A stretch of 64,000 nt of DNA from Cytophagales bacterium (GCA_024742395.1 JANSYO010000001.1:62001-126000); one strand, 5' to 3'; numbered from the stretch's first letter, positions 17,124 to 26,201 are shown. Notes: generated from the sequence alone by a model not told the origin. Numbers and translations: made by a program.

Positions 17124-19353
17124 AGTTCTCAGCTGTATCAAAAGTAATATAAAATGTTGCCCCTTCCTGGGGTACACCTTTGGCACTTATTTTCCCACCG
17201 TGAAGTTCCACTACTTTTTTACTAATGGCTAAACCTACTCCTGAACCTTCTTTCCCTATATCGTGAGCCCGTTTAAAAACCTGGAAAATAGATTCGGCAT
17301 AACTATTATCGAATCCTATTCCATTATCAGAGAAGGTCAATTGCAGCTTTTGTTTACCTTCCACTTTCGTCTTTTCCCAGCTTACCTTTATTTCATTTGG
17401 CCTGTCTTCTGAAGCAAACTTAATCGTATTGGTAATTAGGTTAGTAAATAGCTGACTGAGTAAAACAGCATTTCCTTTGATGGCCGGAATATCCCTTTCA
17501 ATACTGAATAGTACTGGCGAATCATCATAGGATTCAATTATCTCTGTAAGTAGTTCATTCAGATTAATACTTACAAACTCACTCTTATCATATTTAGTTT
17601 TATTGAGCTGCATAAGGTCATCGAGCAGCCGCTGCATTCTGCTGGCAGAATTATTAATTTTCTCAATAAACCTATGTGTCTTTTCCGATAATAACTCTGA
17701 ATCGTCATCCATTAAAATGGAAGCAAAAATGCGTATTTTCCTCAAGGGCTCTTTAAGATCATGAGTACTTATCCAATTGATATTTTCGAGCTCGTCATTA
17801 GCTTTTTGTAGTTCAAGAAGTAGCTCTTCCTGTCTCTTTCTTACTTGTCTGCTCCGTAAATAGTTGAGGTGCTTTTGCAAAGAGAAAACACCTTGTTTTG
17901 CAATGTCGATCTCTACCTCATCCCATACTCTACTTTGGTCACTGATTATTTCTTGCCAAGCCTCAAATGACTTACGGGGACTGAGACCTTTATCATCCTT
18001 CACAATGGCTTTCTCAGGATTGCCTGCCCATTTTATTTCTACCTTGGCTTCTTTTCTAAACCAGTAGGTGGTGCTGCTTGAATCCAGTCTGAAAAACATC
18101 AAACCAGCCAATGCTCCTTTCTTAATACCCAGATCTTTTACCAAGTTATTTGAAAACCAGAAGTCAGTCTTTTTTTCTGACATCTTTGCTTCAATTTCCT
18201 CTAGAATCTGCTTATCAGGAACAAAGCCAGCCTGAATTTTTAAGAGGTTAGAGGCACATATGAAACCATCTGCCAGCGTCATCTTTAGGATGGTAGGTAT
18301 CGTGTAAATTTCTTCCTTCTCTTTTAGTCCATTTAATTGACCTTGAAAATCCAGTAATAAAGCCTCTAGCTTTCTTTTCTTTTTATAACTCATTGCAGCT
18401 TCCTGCACTCTAATTCGTGAGCCAAGATATTGCCCCATAAAAAGTGCGGAAATTCTACCATAGAATGATAGATTCTTAGGGGAATAATGATGACAAGCTA
18501 TTAGTCCCCAAAGTTTTCCTTCAAGAATAATGGAGACAGTAAGCGTAGCTCCCACTCCCATGTTTTGCAAATAACCTATATGAATAGGGGAGACACTCCT
18601 AAGTACAGACATACTTAAGTCTACATATTCATTAGAGGCATCCTCCATTGTGGTTAGAATTGGCACCGGCTCATAATTCACATCTGATATCATTCTCACT
18701 AAGTTTCTCAAATACAACTCACGTGCCTGTGGCGGAATATCAGTATGAGGATAATGCAGACCCAAGAAATGTTCAAGATGCTCTTCCTTGCTTTCGGCAT
18801 ACACTTCGCCATTGTATTGTTCATCAAATCGATAAATCATGACACGGTCGTAGCCCGTCATTTTCTTGATTTGTTCTGCACTTTTCTCGGCTATTCCCTT
18901 CAATGTGTCAATATTGGCTGCTTCGCGGGCAAACTCCAAAGAGAGACCATTTAGAAAAGGCACTTCAGAATCATACTCATCATATGGTTCAAACTCAAGA
19001 ATCGTATGATCTGCTACTGAATGTACAATCAGATTAAGATTGACCTCTGCCAGAGATACTCGTAGTATTTCACCATTTGTATAGTCTCCTTTCTCTATCA
19101 GACTAATGAGGTCGGTGTACTGCTTTTCATTCAGAATTTCTGTAATATTCTTCTCCAGAATCTTTCTGGGCGGGTAGCCTAAATCAGCCCAGTTCTCACT
19201 ACAGTATTCTATAATTCCTGATTGGTTTATAACCAGCAGATAACCATGGGGCTGAATAGAACCAGGAATATGTATGGGTTCACTTTCGCAGTTTTCAAGG
19301 TTTACTCTATCTGTATATACAATGCTTTTAAAACTCATTCTCTTTGTAGGCAT
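17122..19353 (-). CDS. bphP: Bacteriophytochrome histidine kinase
   Basis: The 743-residue protein has the complete phytochrome photosensory core. The PAS domain carries the biliverdin-attachment Cys at about residue 21 in ENCESEPIHIPGSIQPHG. The GAF domain has the DIP motif in YPHTDIPPQARELYLRN and the chromophore His region LIACHHYSPK. A PHY domain follows. The output module is HisKA with STHDLKEPLRKIRIF and HATPase with NLITNTIKFAS, FSDNGIGFD and GSGVGLAISKK. It should sense red/far-red light through biliverdin and autophosphorylate. There is no fused receiver, so a separate partner is expected, possibly the receiver at 15775-16146. A heme oxygenase able to make the chromophore is divergent from it, 124 bp away. 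Confidence 0.96.
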   Translation of the reverse strand: MPTKRMSFKSIVYTDRVNLENCESEPIHIPGSIQPHGYLLVINQSGIIEYCSENWADLGYPPRKILEKNITEILNEKQYTDLISLIEKGDYTNGEILRVSLAEVNLNLIVHSVADHTILEFEPYDEYDSEVPFLNGLSLEFAREAANIDTLKGIAEKSAEQIKKMTGYDRVMIYRFDEQYNGEVYAESKEEHLEHFLGLHYPHTDIPPQARELYLRNLVRMISDVNYEPVPILTTMEDASNEYVDLSMSVLRSVSPIHIGYLQNMGVGATLTVSIILEGKLWGLIACHHYSPKNLSFYGRISALFMGQYLGSRIRVQEAAMSYKKKRKLEALLLDFQGQLNGLKEKEEIYTIPTILKMTLADGFICASNLLKIQAGFVPDKQILEEIEAKMSEKKTDFWFSNNLVKDLGIKKGALAGLMFFRLDSSSTTYWFRKEAKVEIKWAGNPEKAIVKDDKGLSPRKSFEAWQEIISDQSRVWDEVEIDIAKQGVFSLQKHLNYLRSRQVRKRQEELLLELQKANDELENINWISTHDLKEPLRKIRIFASILMDDDSELLSEKTHRFIEKINNSASRMQRLLDDLMQLNKTKYDKSEFVSINLNELLTEIIESYDDSPVLFSIERDIPAIKGNAVLLSQLFTNLITNTIKFASEDRPNEIKVSWEKTKVEGKQKLQLTFSDNGIGFDNSYAESIFQVFKRAHDIGKEGSGVGLAISKKVVELHGGKISAKGVPQEGATFYITFDTAEN

Positions 19354-19477
19354 CAGGTTTTTGAAATCAGGAAACCTGCGTTTGACTTAGCTGTGGCTTT
19401 CTTAAGAAGTATACAATTATACATCATTATTGACTAAAATTTTTGAAATTTGACAATTCAGAAGACACATTATACAT

Positions 19478-20044
19478 TTGACAAGATCAGAGAGCCTAAA
19501 AGAATCCACACTCCAAGAGCACCAGAAACTCGAAAAGACGGTCATTCTTCACCTCAAGAACCTTAAGGATAAAAAAGAATACGCTGATCTGCTATTAGCT
19601 TTCTATGGCTTCTATTTACCTACGGAGAAAAGGATATTGAGTTTTATCAACACTACACATCTTAAAGATTTAACTGAAAGAAGAAAAGCAGAACATCTAT
19701 TGAATGATGTTCACTCCTTAACACAGCATGTGGAAGGCCTGGCTGAATGCGAAACTATACCTGAAATAGATAATCTGGCTCAGGCAGCCGGTGCCATGTA
19801 CGTACTTGAGGGCTCCACGCTGGGTGGTCAATTTATCTCTAAAATGCTGAATGAAAAGCTTTCTTTAAATAATGAGTCTCTTCGTTTTTTTTCGGGCTAC
19901 AGAGACCAGAATAAACAGAAGTGGCTGGAGTTTACAGCTTTCTTAAATGAGATGACTTTCTCAGCCAAAGATGAAGCCTACATGCATACAGCGGCAAAAA
20001 ACACATTTGCTCTTTTTGATAAATGGCTGAAAAGCAGACTGTAG
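19478..20044 (+). CDS. bphO: Biliverdin-producing heme oxygenase
   Basis: A 188-residue, all-helical protein of the heme oxygenase superfamily. The proximal heme His is probably in STLQEHQKLEK near the N-terminus, and the distal-helix motif AMYVLEGSTLGGQFISK is characteristic. It converts heme to biliverdin, iron and CO; biliverdin is the chromophore of the divergent phytochrome, a pairing well known in bacteria. The start appears to be TTG at 19478: the frame upstream is closed by TGA at 19451, and no ATG occurs before the one inside the conserved core. It ends 132 bp before a small membrane protein gene. Confidence 0.9.
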   Translation: MTRSESLKESTLQEHQKLEKTVILHLKNLKDKKEYADLLLAFYGFYLPTEKRILSFINTTHLKDLTERRKAEHLLNDVHSLTQHVEGLAECETIPEIDNLAQAAGAMYVLEGSTLGGQFISKMLNEKLSLNNESLRFFSGYRDQNKQKWLEFTAFLNEMTFSAKDEAYMHTAAKNTFALFDKWLKSRL

Positions 20045-20175
20045 ACTCTATCCTTGTCTAAAATCCACAAGGTGTGGCAGAAGCTACACATGAAAATCTA
20101 CACTTTTTAGCTAAAACTCTGTTTCACCGAGTCGGAATTGATTTTTAACACCTTTCATCAATAACGACACAAATT

Positions 20176-20361
20176 ATGGAAACAGTTATCGCAGCCAGTA
20201 TCGCCATTGTATTCATTCTTTCTTTGGTATTGATAAAATCAACAATTTCAAAGAACGCGAATTCAAACAGCACGGCCAGATTTAATGAAAAAAGCAAAGA
20301 GTTTGACGTCAGACAAAAATTTCATCAACTGAACAAGATGTCTGCACAGATAAGAATTTGA
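20176..20361 (+). CDS. Small single-pass membrane protein, 61 aa
   Basis: One N-terminal hydrophobic helix (VIAASIAIVFILSLVLI) is followed by a polar tail rich in Asn, Ser, Lys and Gln. No family recognised. A good ATG and a strong terminator 40 bp downstream support a real monocistronic gene. The upstream 131 bp holds a near-palindrome TGTGG-N6-CTACA at 20073-20088, reminiscent of the TGTAGA/TCTACA elements but with different spacing. Confidence 0.6.
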   Translation: METVIAASIAIVFILSLVLIKSTISKNANSNSTARFNEKSKEFDVRQKFHQLNKMSAQIRI

Positions 20362-20406
20362 TATCATACAGATATTTTAGAGTAAAGGTTAAAGGGTGTT
20401 ATTTGA

Positions 20407-20437
20407 AAAAATGGGAGATGTTGTCTCCCATTTTTTT
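20407..20437 (+). terminator. Rho-independent terminator
   Basis: The stem AAAATGGGAGA / TCTCCCATTTT around a TGTTG loop is followed by more Ts. It ends the small membrane protein gene and lies just upstream of the next gene. Confidence 0.88.
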
Positions 20438-20454
20438 TGAAACCTCATATAATT

Positions 20455-21318
20455 ATGAAAACAAAAATTGCCATTCTCGTCGCTCTACTTGTTCTTCTTG
20501 CAGGAGGATACTTTGCTTTCTCTAAGCTCAGTAATGTATTCTACCCTAAAATGACTTTGTCTATACTTCAGATTAATCAAATAGGCTCGGAGGAGGCGAA
20601 TTTGGATGTAGAGGTAAGTCTAAAAAACCGTTCACCCCTTGCTATAGACTTTGAAAGCTTTAGTTTTTATGTTTCAGCAGAAAACAAAGAATTGGTAAAG
20701 ACCGATACTGCCATTCCTCTTTCTTTGAAATCATTCAGAACTACCCGTTTTAAACTTCCGGTTAAACTAAATGTACATAACATAAAATCACTCTCTGAAG
20801 AAAGCACGAAAGACAGTCTGGAATATCATTTTGGCATGTGCCTAACCAACAAAAAAAACTTCCTGCTTCCTGATACGATAAGTATAAACTCCAGTGAAAC
20901 CTTACCGGTTTACTACCTCCCAAAGGTTATGTTAACCAAAATAGAACCCATTAAAATTCTAAAAAAAGGCGGGCCTACTTTTTACCTGCACCTGCAAATC
21001 AGAAATAACAATGCTTCACCATTAGAAGTAAAACAACCTAAATATTCAGCCACATTTGAGGGCACAGATGTTCTTTTAGCAGGTCAATACCCAAAAGATC
21101 TCTACATAAAAGCTAAAAGCACAAAATACCTTAAAATACCTGTTCAAATGGAAAAGAAAACCATTCTGGAGCATGCTGGAAAGCTCCTGTTCAATAAAGA
21201 CGAACTAGATGTCAATCTCATTTTTGAAGGAAATATGGTTACCCGCAGCGAATACATTGATGGCTGTCATCTCAGAGTAATTATTAAAGGGAACTTTAAA
21301 GAATTAATAGGTTCGTAA
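20455..21318 (+). CDS. Membrane-anchored LEA-2-like envelope protein
   Basis: A protein of 287 residues beginning with one membrane helix (IAILVALLVLLAGGYFAF), then two beta-rich repeats. The first (LSILQINQIGSEEANLDVEVSLKNRSPLAIDFESFSFYVS) has the LEA14/WHy-like pattern of N-x-N/K-R-S-P-L followed by a hydrophobic strand; the second (FYLHLQIRNNNASPLEVKQPKYSATFEG) looks like a degenerate copy. The start at 20455 (MKTKIAILV) is preferred, because an upstream in-frame TTG falls inside the terminator. It is 2 bp from the next gene and co-transcribed with it. The LEA-2 assignment rests on pattern only. Confidence 0.6.
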   Translation: MKTKIAILVALLVLLAGGYFAFSKLSNVFYPKMTLSILQINQIGSEEANLDVEVSLKNRSPLAIDFESFSFYVSAENKELVKTDTAIPLSLKSFRTTRFKLPVKLNVHNIKSLSEESTKDSLEYHFGMCLTNKKNFLLPDTISINSSETLPVYYLPKVMLTKIEPIKILKKGGPTFYLHLQIRNNNASPLEVKQPKYSATFEGTDVLLAGQYPKDLYIKAKSTKYLKIPVQMEKKTILEHAGKLLFNKDELDVNLIFEGNMVTRSEYIDGCHLRVIIKGNFKELIGS

Positions 21319-21320
21319 AA

Positions 21321-22379
21321 ATGAAAAATAAGAAACTACGCTATATTGTTATTGCTCTGGCAATACTTATGGGCATTAGAGCCGCTTTACCATTCGTGGT
21401 TAAGTGGTATGTAAATAAATCATTGGCTTCTTTAGATGAGTACATGGGGCATGTAGAAGAAATAGACCTTTTTATTTTGGCGGGCTCATATACTATTAAA
21501 GACCTCAGTATAAAAAAGATTGAAAATGATACTGAAATGCCTTTTATACGTATCCCTGAAACAAATTTATCTATTCAATGGAAAGCTCTGTTTAACGGAG
21601 AATTAGTTAGTGAAATCGTCTGCCGTAATCCTGAGATAAATTTCGCCTTCTCTGATAGTCAGGAGGAAACACAAACAGGAGTAGAAGAAGACTGGACCGT
21701 ACTTCTAAAGGACCTGATGCCAATAAAACTCAATAGGTTTCAGATAATAGAGGGTAATATCAATCTGGTCAATATCATAAGCACTCCCGCCACCGACGTC
21801 ACTTTTGCCAACTTTAATGCAGAGCTGACCAATATTTCGAATGTTGAAGATAAAGATGTATTACTACCGACACCGGTGGTTGCTACGGCCAATGTGGAAG
21901 GCCTGGGTGGAAACTTTGATTTTAAGGCCCATATGAACCTTCTGAAAACCATTCCCGACTTTGAGTATGACATGAGGCTGATTGATATGCAGGCCGTAAA
22001 GCTTAATCCGATGGCAGAGCATTTTGCCAACCTCAACTTTGAAAAAGGGCAGGTAAGCCTTATCAGCGAAATGGCCGCTCAAAACGGAAAACTCAAAGGC
22101 TACTTAAAACCAATAGGCAATGACATTCAGATTTTTCAATTTAATGAAGAAAAGAAAAGAACTTTAAGTCGGTTTTTTACAGAGCTCTTTGCAGAAACCG
22201 GGAAAGTGATATTAAACAATAAAAAGAAGGATCAGGTGGCTAGCAGAATTCCGTTAGAAGGAACACTGGAAAATACCAGTTCTGATTTCTGGCCTATTCT
22301 GTTCAGCTCATTAAAAAATGCCTACATAAAGGCATTTCAAAAAACAGTGGAAGAAAAAGAGTTTTTCAGAGAGTTATAA
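21321..22379 (+). CDS. DUF748/AsmA-like envelope protein
   Basis: The 352-residue protein has an N-terminal membrane helix (YIVIALAILMGIRAALPFVVKWYV) and then the DUF748 pattern: VNKSLASLDEYMGHVEEIDLFILAGSYTIKDLSIKK, IPETNLSIQWKALFNGELVSEIVCRNPEINF, and FQIIEGNINLVNIISTPATDVTFANFNAELTNI. DUF748 proteins belong to the AsmA-like group, proposed to act in lipid or envelope homeostasis. It follows the LEA-like gene by 2 bp, forming a two-gene envelope operon. The gene is convergent with the MscS gene, with a 14-bp gap and no clear terminator. Confidence 0.8.
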   Translation: MKNKKLRYIVIALAILMGIRAALPFVVKWYVNKSLASLDEYMGHVEEIDLFILAGSYTIKDLSIKKIENDTEMPFIRIPETNLSIQWKALFNGELVSEIVCRNPEINFAFSDSQEETQTGVEEDWTVLLKDLMPIKLNRFQIIEGNINLVNIISTPATDVTFANFNAELTNISNVEDKDVLLPTPVVATANVEGLGGNFDFKAHMNLLKTIPDFEYDMRLIDMQAVKLNPMAEHFANLNFEKGQVSLISEMAAQNGKLKGYLKPIGNDIQIFQFNEEKKRTLSRFFTELFAETGKVILNNKKKDQVASRIPLEGTLENTSSDFWPILFSSLKNAYIKAFQKTVEEKEFFREL

Positions 22380-22393
22380 ATAATTGCAAGATT

Positions 22394-23257
22394 TTATCTA
22401 TTGACTACAAAAGAGTTATCGTAACTTTTCAATTCCACAATATCTCCCGGCAAATTAATTCCTGCATCTGTTAAGGCCTTATACACCTGAACTATAGCTT
22501 GCGATTGCACCTCTGCTGCGGAGAACTTTGGATCAAAAGTATTGAGCCAAAACAGGATGGTAATGTTTATGGTACTGGAACCTAATTCTGCTACCATATT
22601 TAGCGGCTTATGCTCTTCTTGTACTACACCGGGCACTTGCTCCATAACTTCCTGAATAATCTTTCGAGCCCTCTCGATATCGGCACCATAATCCAGCCCT
22701 ACCGTAAACTCTTTACGTAAAAATCCATCAATAGTGTAGTTATAAAAAGGATTCTTGAGGATTTGACCGTTCGGAATAAATACATCCTTTCCATCAAAGG
22801 TTTTAATTTGTGTATCGCGGATGTTCATTTCTAAAATCACTCCGGTAATGCCACCTACCTCTACCGTATCCCCTACTCTGAATGGTCTTTTGAAAGCCAT
22901 AATGATACCTGCCAAAAAATTCTCCCCTATATCTTTGAAAGCAAAACCTATTACAAAAGTGGAGATTCCGGCGGCGGCCAAAACACTTCCTGCTATTCCT
23001 CTCAGGCCTATTACATAAAGAAAGAACAAGATAACCAAGCCAATATTTACGGCTTTAATTACCTCATCAAAAAAGTAAATTATAAGCTTATCCTTGGCTC
23101 TTCGGAGCATCAAATTTATCGACTTCTTTCTTAGAAATCTTAAAATGATTGAGAACAAGACTACACAAGCTAAACCCAGAGCTAGTCTGGGTAAAACCTG
23201 AATAAAATCTCTGTAATATTCAATAAGCTGATCTTTGAGCACATTAATCTCTTCCAT
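22394..23257 (-). CDS. MscS-family mechanosensitive ion channel
   Basis: About 287 residues. Three membrane segments end in the pore helix IAGSVLAAAGISTFVIGFAFKDIGENFLAGIIMAF. The beta domain follows (FRVGDTVEVGGITGVILEMNIRDTQIKTFDGKDVFIPNGQILKNPFYNYT), the classic MscS signature, with a C-terminal alpha/beta domain. It should release solutes on hypo-osmotic shock. The frame runs further upstream, but the ATG at 23257 (MEEINVL) fits the family and lies 1 bp after the stop of the small gene before it, implying translational coupling. Confidence 0.93.
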   Translation of the reverse strand: MEEINVLKDQLIEYYRDFIQVLPRLALGLACVVLFSIILRFLRKKSINLMLRRAKDKLIIYFFDEVIKAVNIGLVILFFLYVIGLRGIAGSVLAAAGISTFVIGFAFKDIGENFLAGIIMAFKRPFRVGDTVEVGGITGVILEMNIRDTQIKTFDGKDVFIPNGQILKNPFYNYTIDGFLRKEFTVGLDYGADIERARKIIQEVMEQVPGVVQEEHKPLNMVAELGSSTINITILFWLNTFDPKFSAAEVQSQAIVQVYKALTDAGINLPGDIVELKSYDNSFVVNR

Positions 23258-23258
23258 T

Positions 23259-23447
23259 TTATTCGGGAGAGTTTTGCTCGTGAATCTCCTCTGTATCAGG
23301 CCCAAACCTGGAGTCTTCACCATCTAGACCTACTGTAAAAACGCCTGTTAGAAAGGCTATACCCATTAAAATAACACCAATAATAACGGTGAGAAATATG
23401 ATCTTTTTTACAGAAATTAATTGTCTTTCGTTTTTTACTTCGTTCAT
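23259..23447 (-). CDS. Small single-pass membrane protein, 62 aa
   Basis: A basic N-terminus is followed by one hydrophobic helix (IIFLTVIIGVILMGIAFLTGVF) and an acidic tail (DGEDSRFGPDTEEIHEQNSPE). No family recognised. Its stop is 1 bp from the MscS start and its own start is 25 bp from the AI-2E gene, so it sits inside an operon and could be an accessory subunit of either membrane protein. Confidence 0.7.
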   Translation of the reverse strand: MNEVKNERQLISVKKIIFLTVIIGVILMGIAFLTGVFTVGLDGEDSRFGPDTEEIHEQNSPE

Positions 23448-23472
23448 AATGATAGTTTTTAAAATGTTAATA

Positions 23473-24570
23473 TCAGGCGGCTCCGTCTAGCTGTACTTTT
23501 GACGAAACACGCTGAGACTTTTGTTCTTCGGGAAAAGTGCCCATTAGCATGCACAGAGGCTTAAGCCCTGGCACATAGCCGCATATTTCCTTAAATACTG
23601 CAGCCATAGGAATGGCTACAATTAATCCGGGTACTCCCCAGATTTTTCCGGCTATTAACAAAAACAGCAAAACCATAAACGGATTTATGTTTATCTGTTT
23701 TCCTATTACTTTAGGCGTAATAAAATTCCCTTCGAGGATCTGCACCAAACTCATCCAGGCCAATACACCTACAGAGTACCAGGCACTGTCTTTTGTTATT
23801 AGTGCAATAAATGCCGGCAATAATGAGCCTATAAAAATTCCAATATATGGTATTACACTCAGTACCGAAGCCAGAATGCCATAGAAGATGGCATCTTCAA
23901 TTCCCAGTACTAATAATCCAGCGGAATTTAAAATCGCCAGTATTCCTATAACTTTTGCCATACCTGCAAAGTAACTTTGCAATGCCTTCTGAGACGAGTC
24001 TATCATTTCGCTAAATTCTGTCCTGTCAAAAGCCTCCAGCGTTTTTAGAATTGACTTCAGGAAAAACTTAGGATACATCAGAAAAAAGAACATGTATATA
24101 GGGATCAGCACCAGATTGATAAGAAAATCAAAAGAAGCATTGATAGACCCAGAGGCATTATTAAATATAGAAGAAAGGTATTCTTCTGTTGTAATTTCTT
24201 TTTGGTAAACTTTGACCAATTTCTCTCCTAACTCATTCGTGCTTACCCTTTTAATGATTTTGTTATTGTAGTAGCTCATTTTCTCAGTAATGAGTTCTTG
24301 GCGAGAAGAGAGCTTTCCGATTTGTACAAATATTATATAAGATAAGCTCAAAAAAACCACTAAAATGGAAAGTACTCCCAGCATAGATGCCAGGCCTCGG
24401 TTAAAGTTTCTTTTGGTCAAAAAACGCACCAATGGCTCTACTGCCACGGCAAAAAGGATGGCAATAACAATAGGTATGAGAATAGACTTTAAATAGATTA
24501 AAGCCACCACCACAAGCGTACATATTATAAGTACCGCGGGTAAATCTGACCTTTTGATTTTGTTTGACAT
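23473..24570 (-). CDS. AI-2E family transporter (PerM/UPF0118)
   Basis: The 365-residue membrane protein has about seven to eight hydrophobic segments with the family core: IPIVIAILFAVAVEPLVRFLTKR near the N-terminus, GILAILNSAGLLVLGIEDAIFYGILASVLSVIPYIGIFIGSLLPA in the middle, and GNFITPKVIGKQININPFMVLLFLLIAGKIWGVPGLIVAIPMAAVFKEI at the end. Members export AI-2 or act as cation/proton antiporters; the substrate here is not deducible. It heads a minus-strand run with the 62-aa protein and MscS, suggesting osmotic or ion homeostasis. Confidence 0.9.
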   Translation of the reverse strand: MSNKIKRSDLPAVLIICTLVVVALIYLKSILIPIVIAILFAVAVEPLVRFLTKRNFNRGLASMLGVLSILVVFLSLSYIIFVQIGKLSSRQELITEKMSYYNNKIIKRVSTNELGEKLVKVYQKEITTEEYLSSIFNNASGSINASFDFLINLVLIPIYMFFFLMYPKFFLKSILKTLEAFDRTEFSEMIDSSQKALQSYFAGMAKVIGILAILNSAGLLVLGIEDAIFYGILASVLSVIPYIGIFIGSLLPAFIALITKDSAWYSVGVLAWMSLVQILEGNFITPKVIGKQININPFMVLLFLLIAGKIWGVPGLIVAIPMAAVFKEICGYVPGLKPLCMLMGTFPEEQKSQRVSSKVQLDGAA

Positions 24571-24617
24571 GCGTTTAATGGTAAGTCGTGAGTATAATTT
24601 TATTGATGGTTGTGTTT

Positions 24618-24965
24618 TTATAATTGTGTGGCTATCAGCTCGCTGATGTGCTGCAGTTTAAATGGTTTTTTCACAAAATGGTCTGCTCCATTTTGCATAG
24701 CTTGTTTTTGTACCGATGTCATTGCCGAAATCATAATAATTTTAGCCTGAGGATACATTTCTTTTATTATTCCGATATGATTAATGCCATAACCGTCAGG
24801 CAGGTTATTGTCCAGAATAACAAAATCAGGAGCAGTACTGTGGAGCTTTTTAATACCTGAGGCTAAATCACACTCATACTCTGCCAAATAGTTTTGACGC
24901 TGCAGATAGGCCTTTAAAAGCAGGCAGATATCTATCTCATCGTCTATAATTAATACTTTCTTCAT
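24618..24965 (-). CDS. Single-domain response regulator (receiver only)
   Basis: A 115-residue CheY-like receiver: VLIIDDEIDICLLLKAYL at the N-terminus, phospho-acceptor Asp in FVILDNNLPDGYGINH, Ser in IIMISAMTS, Lys in HFVKKPFKL. The beginning resembles the receiver domain of the sigma-54 activator at 1362 (VIDDDQDVCLLLERFLKRQ), but no output domain is present. It lies 47 bp upstream of the AI-2E gene on the same strand and may be co-transcribed with it. Confidence 0.92.
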   Translation of the reverse strand: MKKVLIIDDEIDICLLLKAYLQRQNYLAEYECDLASGIKKLHSTAPDFVILDNNLPDGYGINHIGIIKEMYPQAKIIMISAMTSVQKQAMQNGADHFVKKPFKLQHISELIATQL

Positions 24966-25003
24966 AATCTTACTGTTTCAAATCTCCAAAAAGCACGGTT
25001 CTC

Positions 25004-25189
25004 TTAAATCTCATCTGTGTCTCTTCTTTGCTTGAGCATTGAGGTGCCAGCAAAGAAAAAGACCAATCCTAAAATGCTTAAGGCATACGGGCTTATATTG
25101 ATAAGGTCATTTCCAAAAATGCCTACCACACCGACAACCAATGCCAGGGCTCCTAGAATAAGTAGTACTAAACCTGTAGTCTTAATCAT
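25004..25189 (-). CDS. Small two-helix membrane protein, 61 aa
   Basis: Two hydrophobic helices (TGLVLLILGALALVVGVVGIFG and YALSILGLVFFFAGTSML) are joined by a short loop, with a charged tail RRDTDEI. It resembles DUF3185-like or generic small membrane proteins, but I cannot assign a family. It lies 38 bp upstream of the receiver gene on the same strand. The 241 bp between it and the divergent small gene at 25431 carry half-elements TGTAGA (25328) and TCTACA (25305), but no full palindrome. Confidence 0.7.
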   Translation of the reverse strand: MIKTTGLVLLILGALALVVGVVGIFGNDLINISPYALSILGLVFFFAGTSMLKQRRDTDEI

Positions 25190-25430
25190 GTTGTAACTCT
25201 TTTTTCAACTAATAAATCAAAGAATCATTCCTGCCTGATAAATTGATGAGAAGGTCCTGAAAATTGAAAATCTTGTCAGAAACAGGCTTACACATTCTGT
25301 TGATTCTACACTCTTCATTATCAAACATGTAGAAACTGTGGAATAAAATACACACACCAACAGATTGAATTAAAAGTGGATGAGGGAATTGTTTTTTTAT
25401 GAGTTGATCTGAAAAAAACAAAATACTTAT

Positions 25431-25601
25431 ATGATACTATTATTCCTCTTCCTTCTTGGCATTATAGGCAGCTTAGTATATGTAATACACTATTTTGAGA
25501 AAACCCTTCCAGACAGGTCATTTAACTATTACGAGATGAAAGAGTTTCATGGCCAATATTCTAAAAACAAATGGTGGAAAGGTTTCCTTTTTTTCAAATA
25601 G
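25431..25601 (+). CDS. Small membrane protein, 56 aa
   Basis: A short gene with an ATG and 56 codons. An N-terminal helix (ILLFLFLLGIIGSLVYVIHYF) is followed by a cationic, aromatic tail (EMKEFHGQYSKNKWWKGFLFFK). The strongly amphipathic composition and in-frame ATG support translation; no family is recognised. It is divergent from the 61-aa membrane protein and lies 57 bp upstream of the ECF sigma gene, on the same strand. Confidence 0.55.
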   Translation: MILLFLFLLGIIGSLVYVIHYFEKTLPDRSFNYYEMKEFHGQYSKNKWWKGFLFFK

Positions 25602-25658
25602 AACTATCCATTCATTAGACTAATACACCGTTAATTGAACCCCTAATTCTCCAGATAT

Positions 25659-26201
25659 ATGAACTACACAGAAAGAGATCTTACAGCAGCCTTAAGACAA
25701 AATGATCAGACGGCTTTTGATTATTTGTATAAAAATTATTCAAACTCCCTGAGAATAATAATTTCACAGATAGTTTCAGAAGAAGAAAAAATAGCTGATT
25801 TGCTTCAGGACGTTTTTATGAAAATCTATTCAAAGATTTCTCATTACGATGATCTTAAAGCCTCATTGTATACCTGGATGGCCAGGATAGCACGAAATAC
25901 CGCTATAGATCATTACAGAAAATATTCAAAAAGAAGTTTTCAGACAATTTCAGACCAACACAACGATATTTTTGTTGAAGCTTCTGCTTTTGAAGTAAGT
26001 GAATCAAATGATGTGAAAAAGCAAATAGCCGAGGTGATTCCTGACAGAAAGAGATTGCTTGAGATGGTTTATATTGAAGGTTATACTTTCAAGGAAGCTG
26101 CTAACCAACTTGATATTCCAGAAGGTACTGCTAAATCAAGGGCCCGCTCGGCTTTAAAGACACTAAGAAGTGTTTACAATTACCAACTGAAAGTGGCATA
26201 G
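25659..26201 (+). CDS. ECF-type RNA polymerase sigma factor
   Basis: The 180-residue protein has sigma-70 region 2 (ADLLQDVFMKIYSKISHYDDLKASLYTWMARIARNTAIDHYRK) and region 4 (PDRKRLLEMVYIEGYTFKEAANQLDIPEGTAKSRARSALKTLRSVY). Region 2 fits the common pattern of Bacteroidota ECF factors. No anti-sigma gene follows: a terminator comes 39 bp after the stop and the next gene is on the other strand. Control must come from elsewhere, or from the small membrane protein just upstream. Confidence 0.95.
   Translation: MNYTERDLTAALRQNDQTAFDYLYKNYSNSLRIIISQIVSEEEKIADLLQDVFMKIYSKISHYDDLKASLYTWMARIARNTAIDHYRKYSKRSFQTISDQHNDIFVEASAFEVSESNDVKKQIAEVIPDRKRLLEMVYIEGYTFKEAANQLDIPEGTAKSRARSALKTLRSVYNYQLKVA

Noticed and set aside
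25209-25421. 70-codon open frame on the minus strand
   Set aside because: It has no family resemblance, no hydrophobic or domain pattern, and lies in the promoter region between two divergent small genes.
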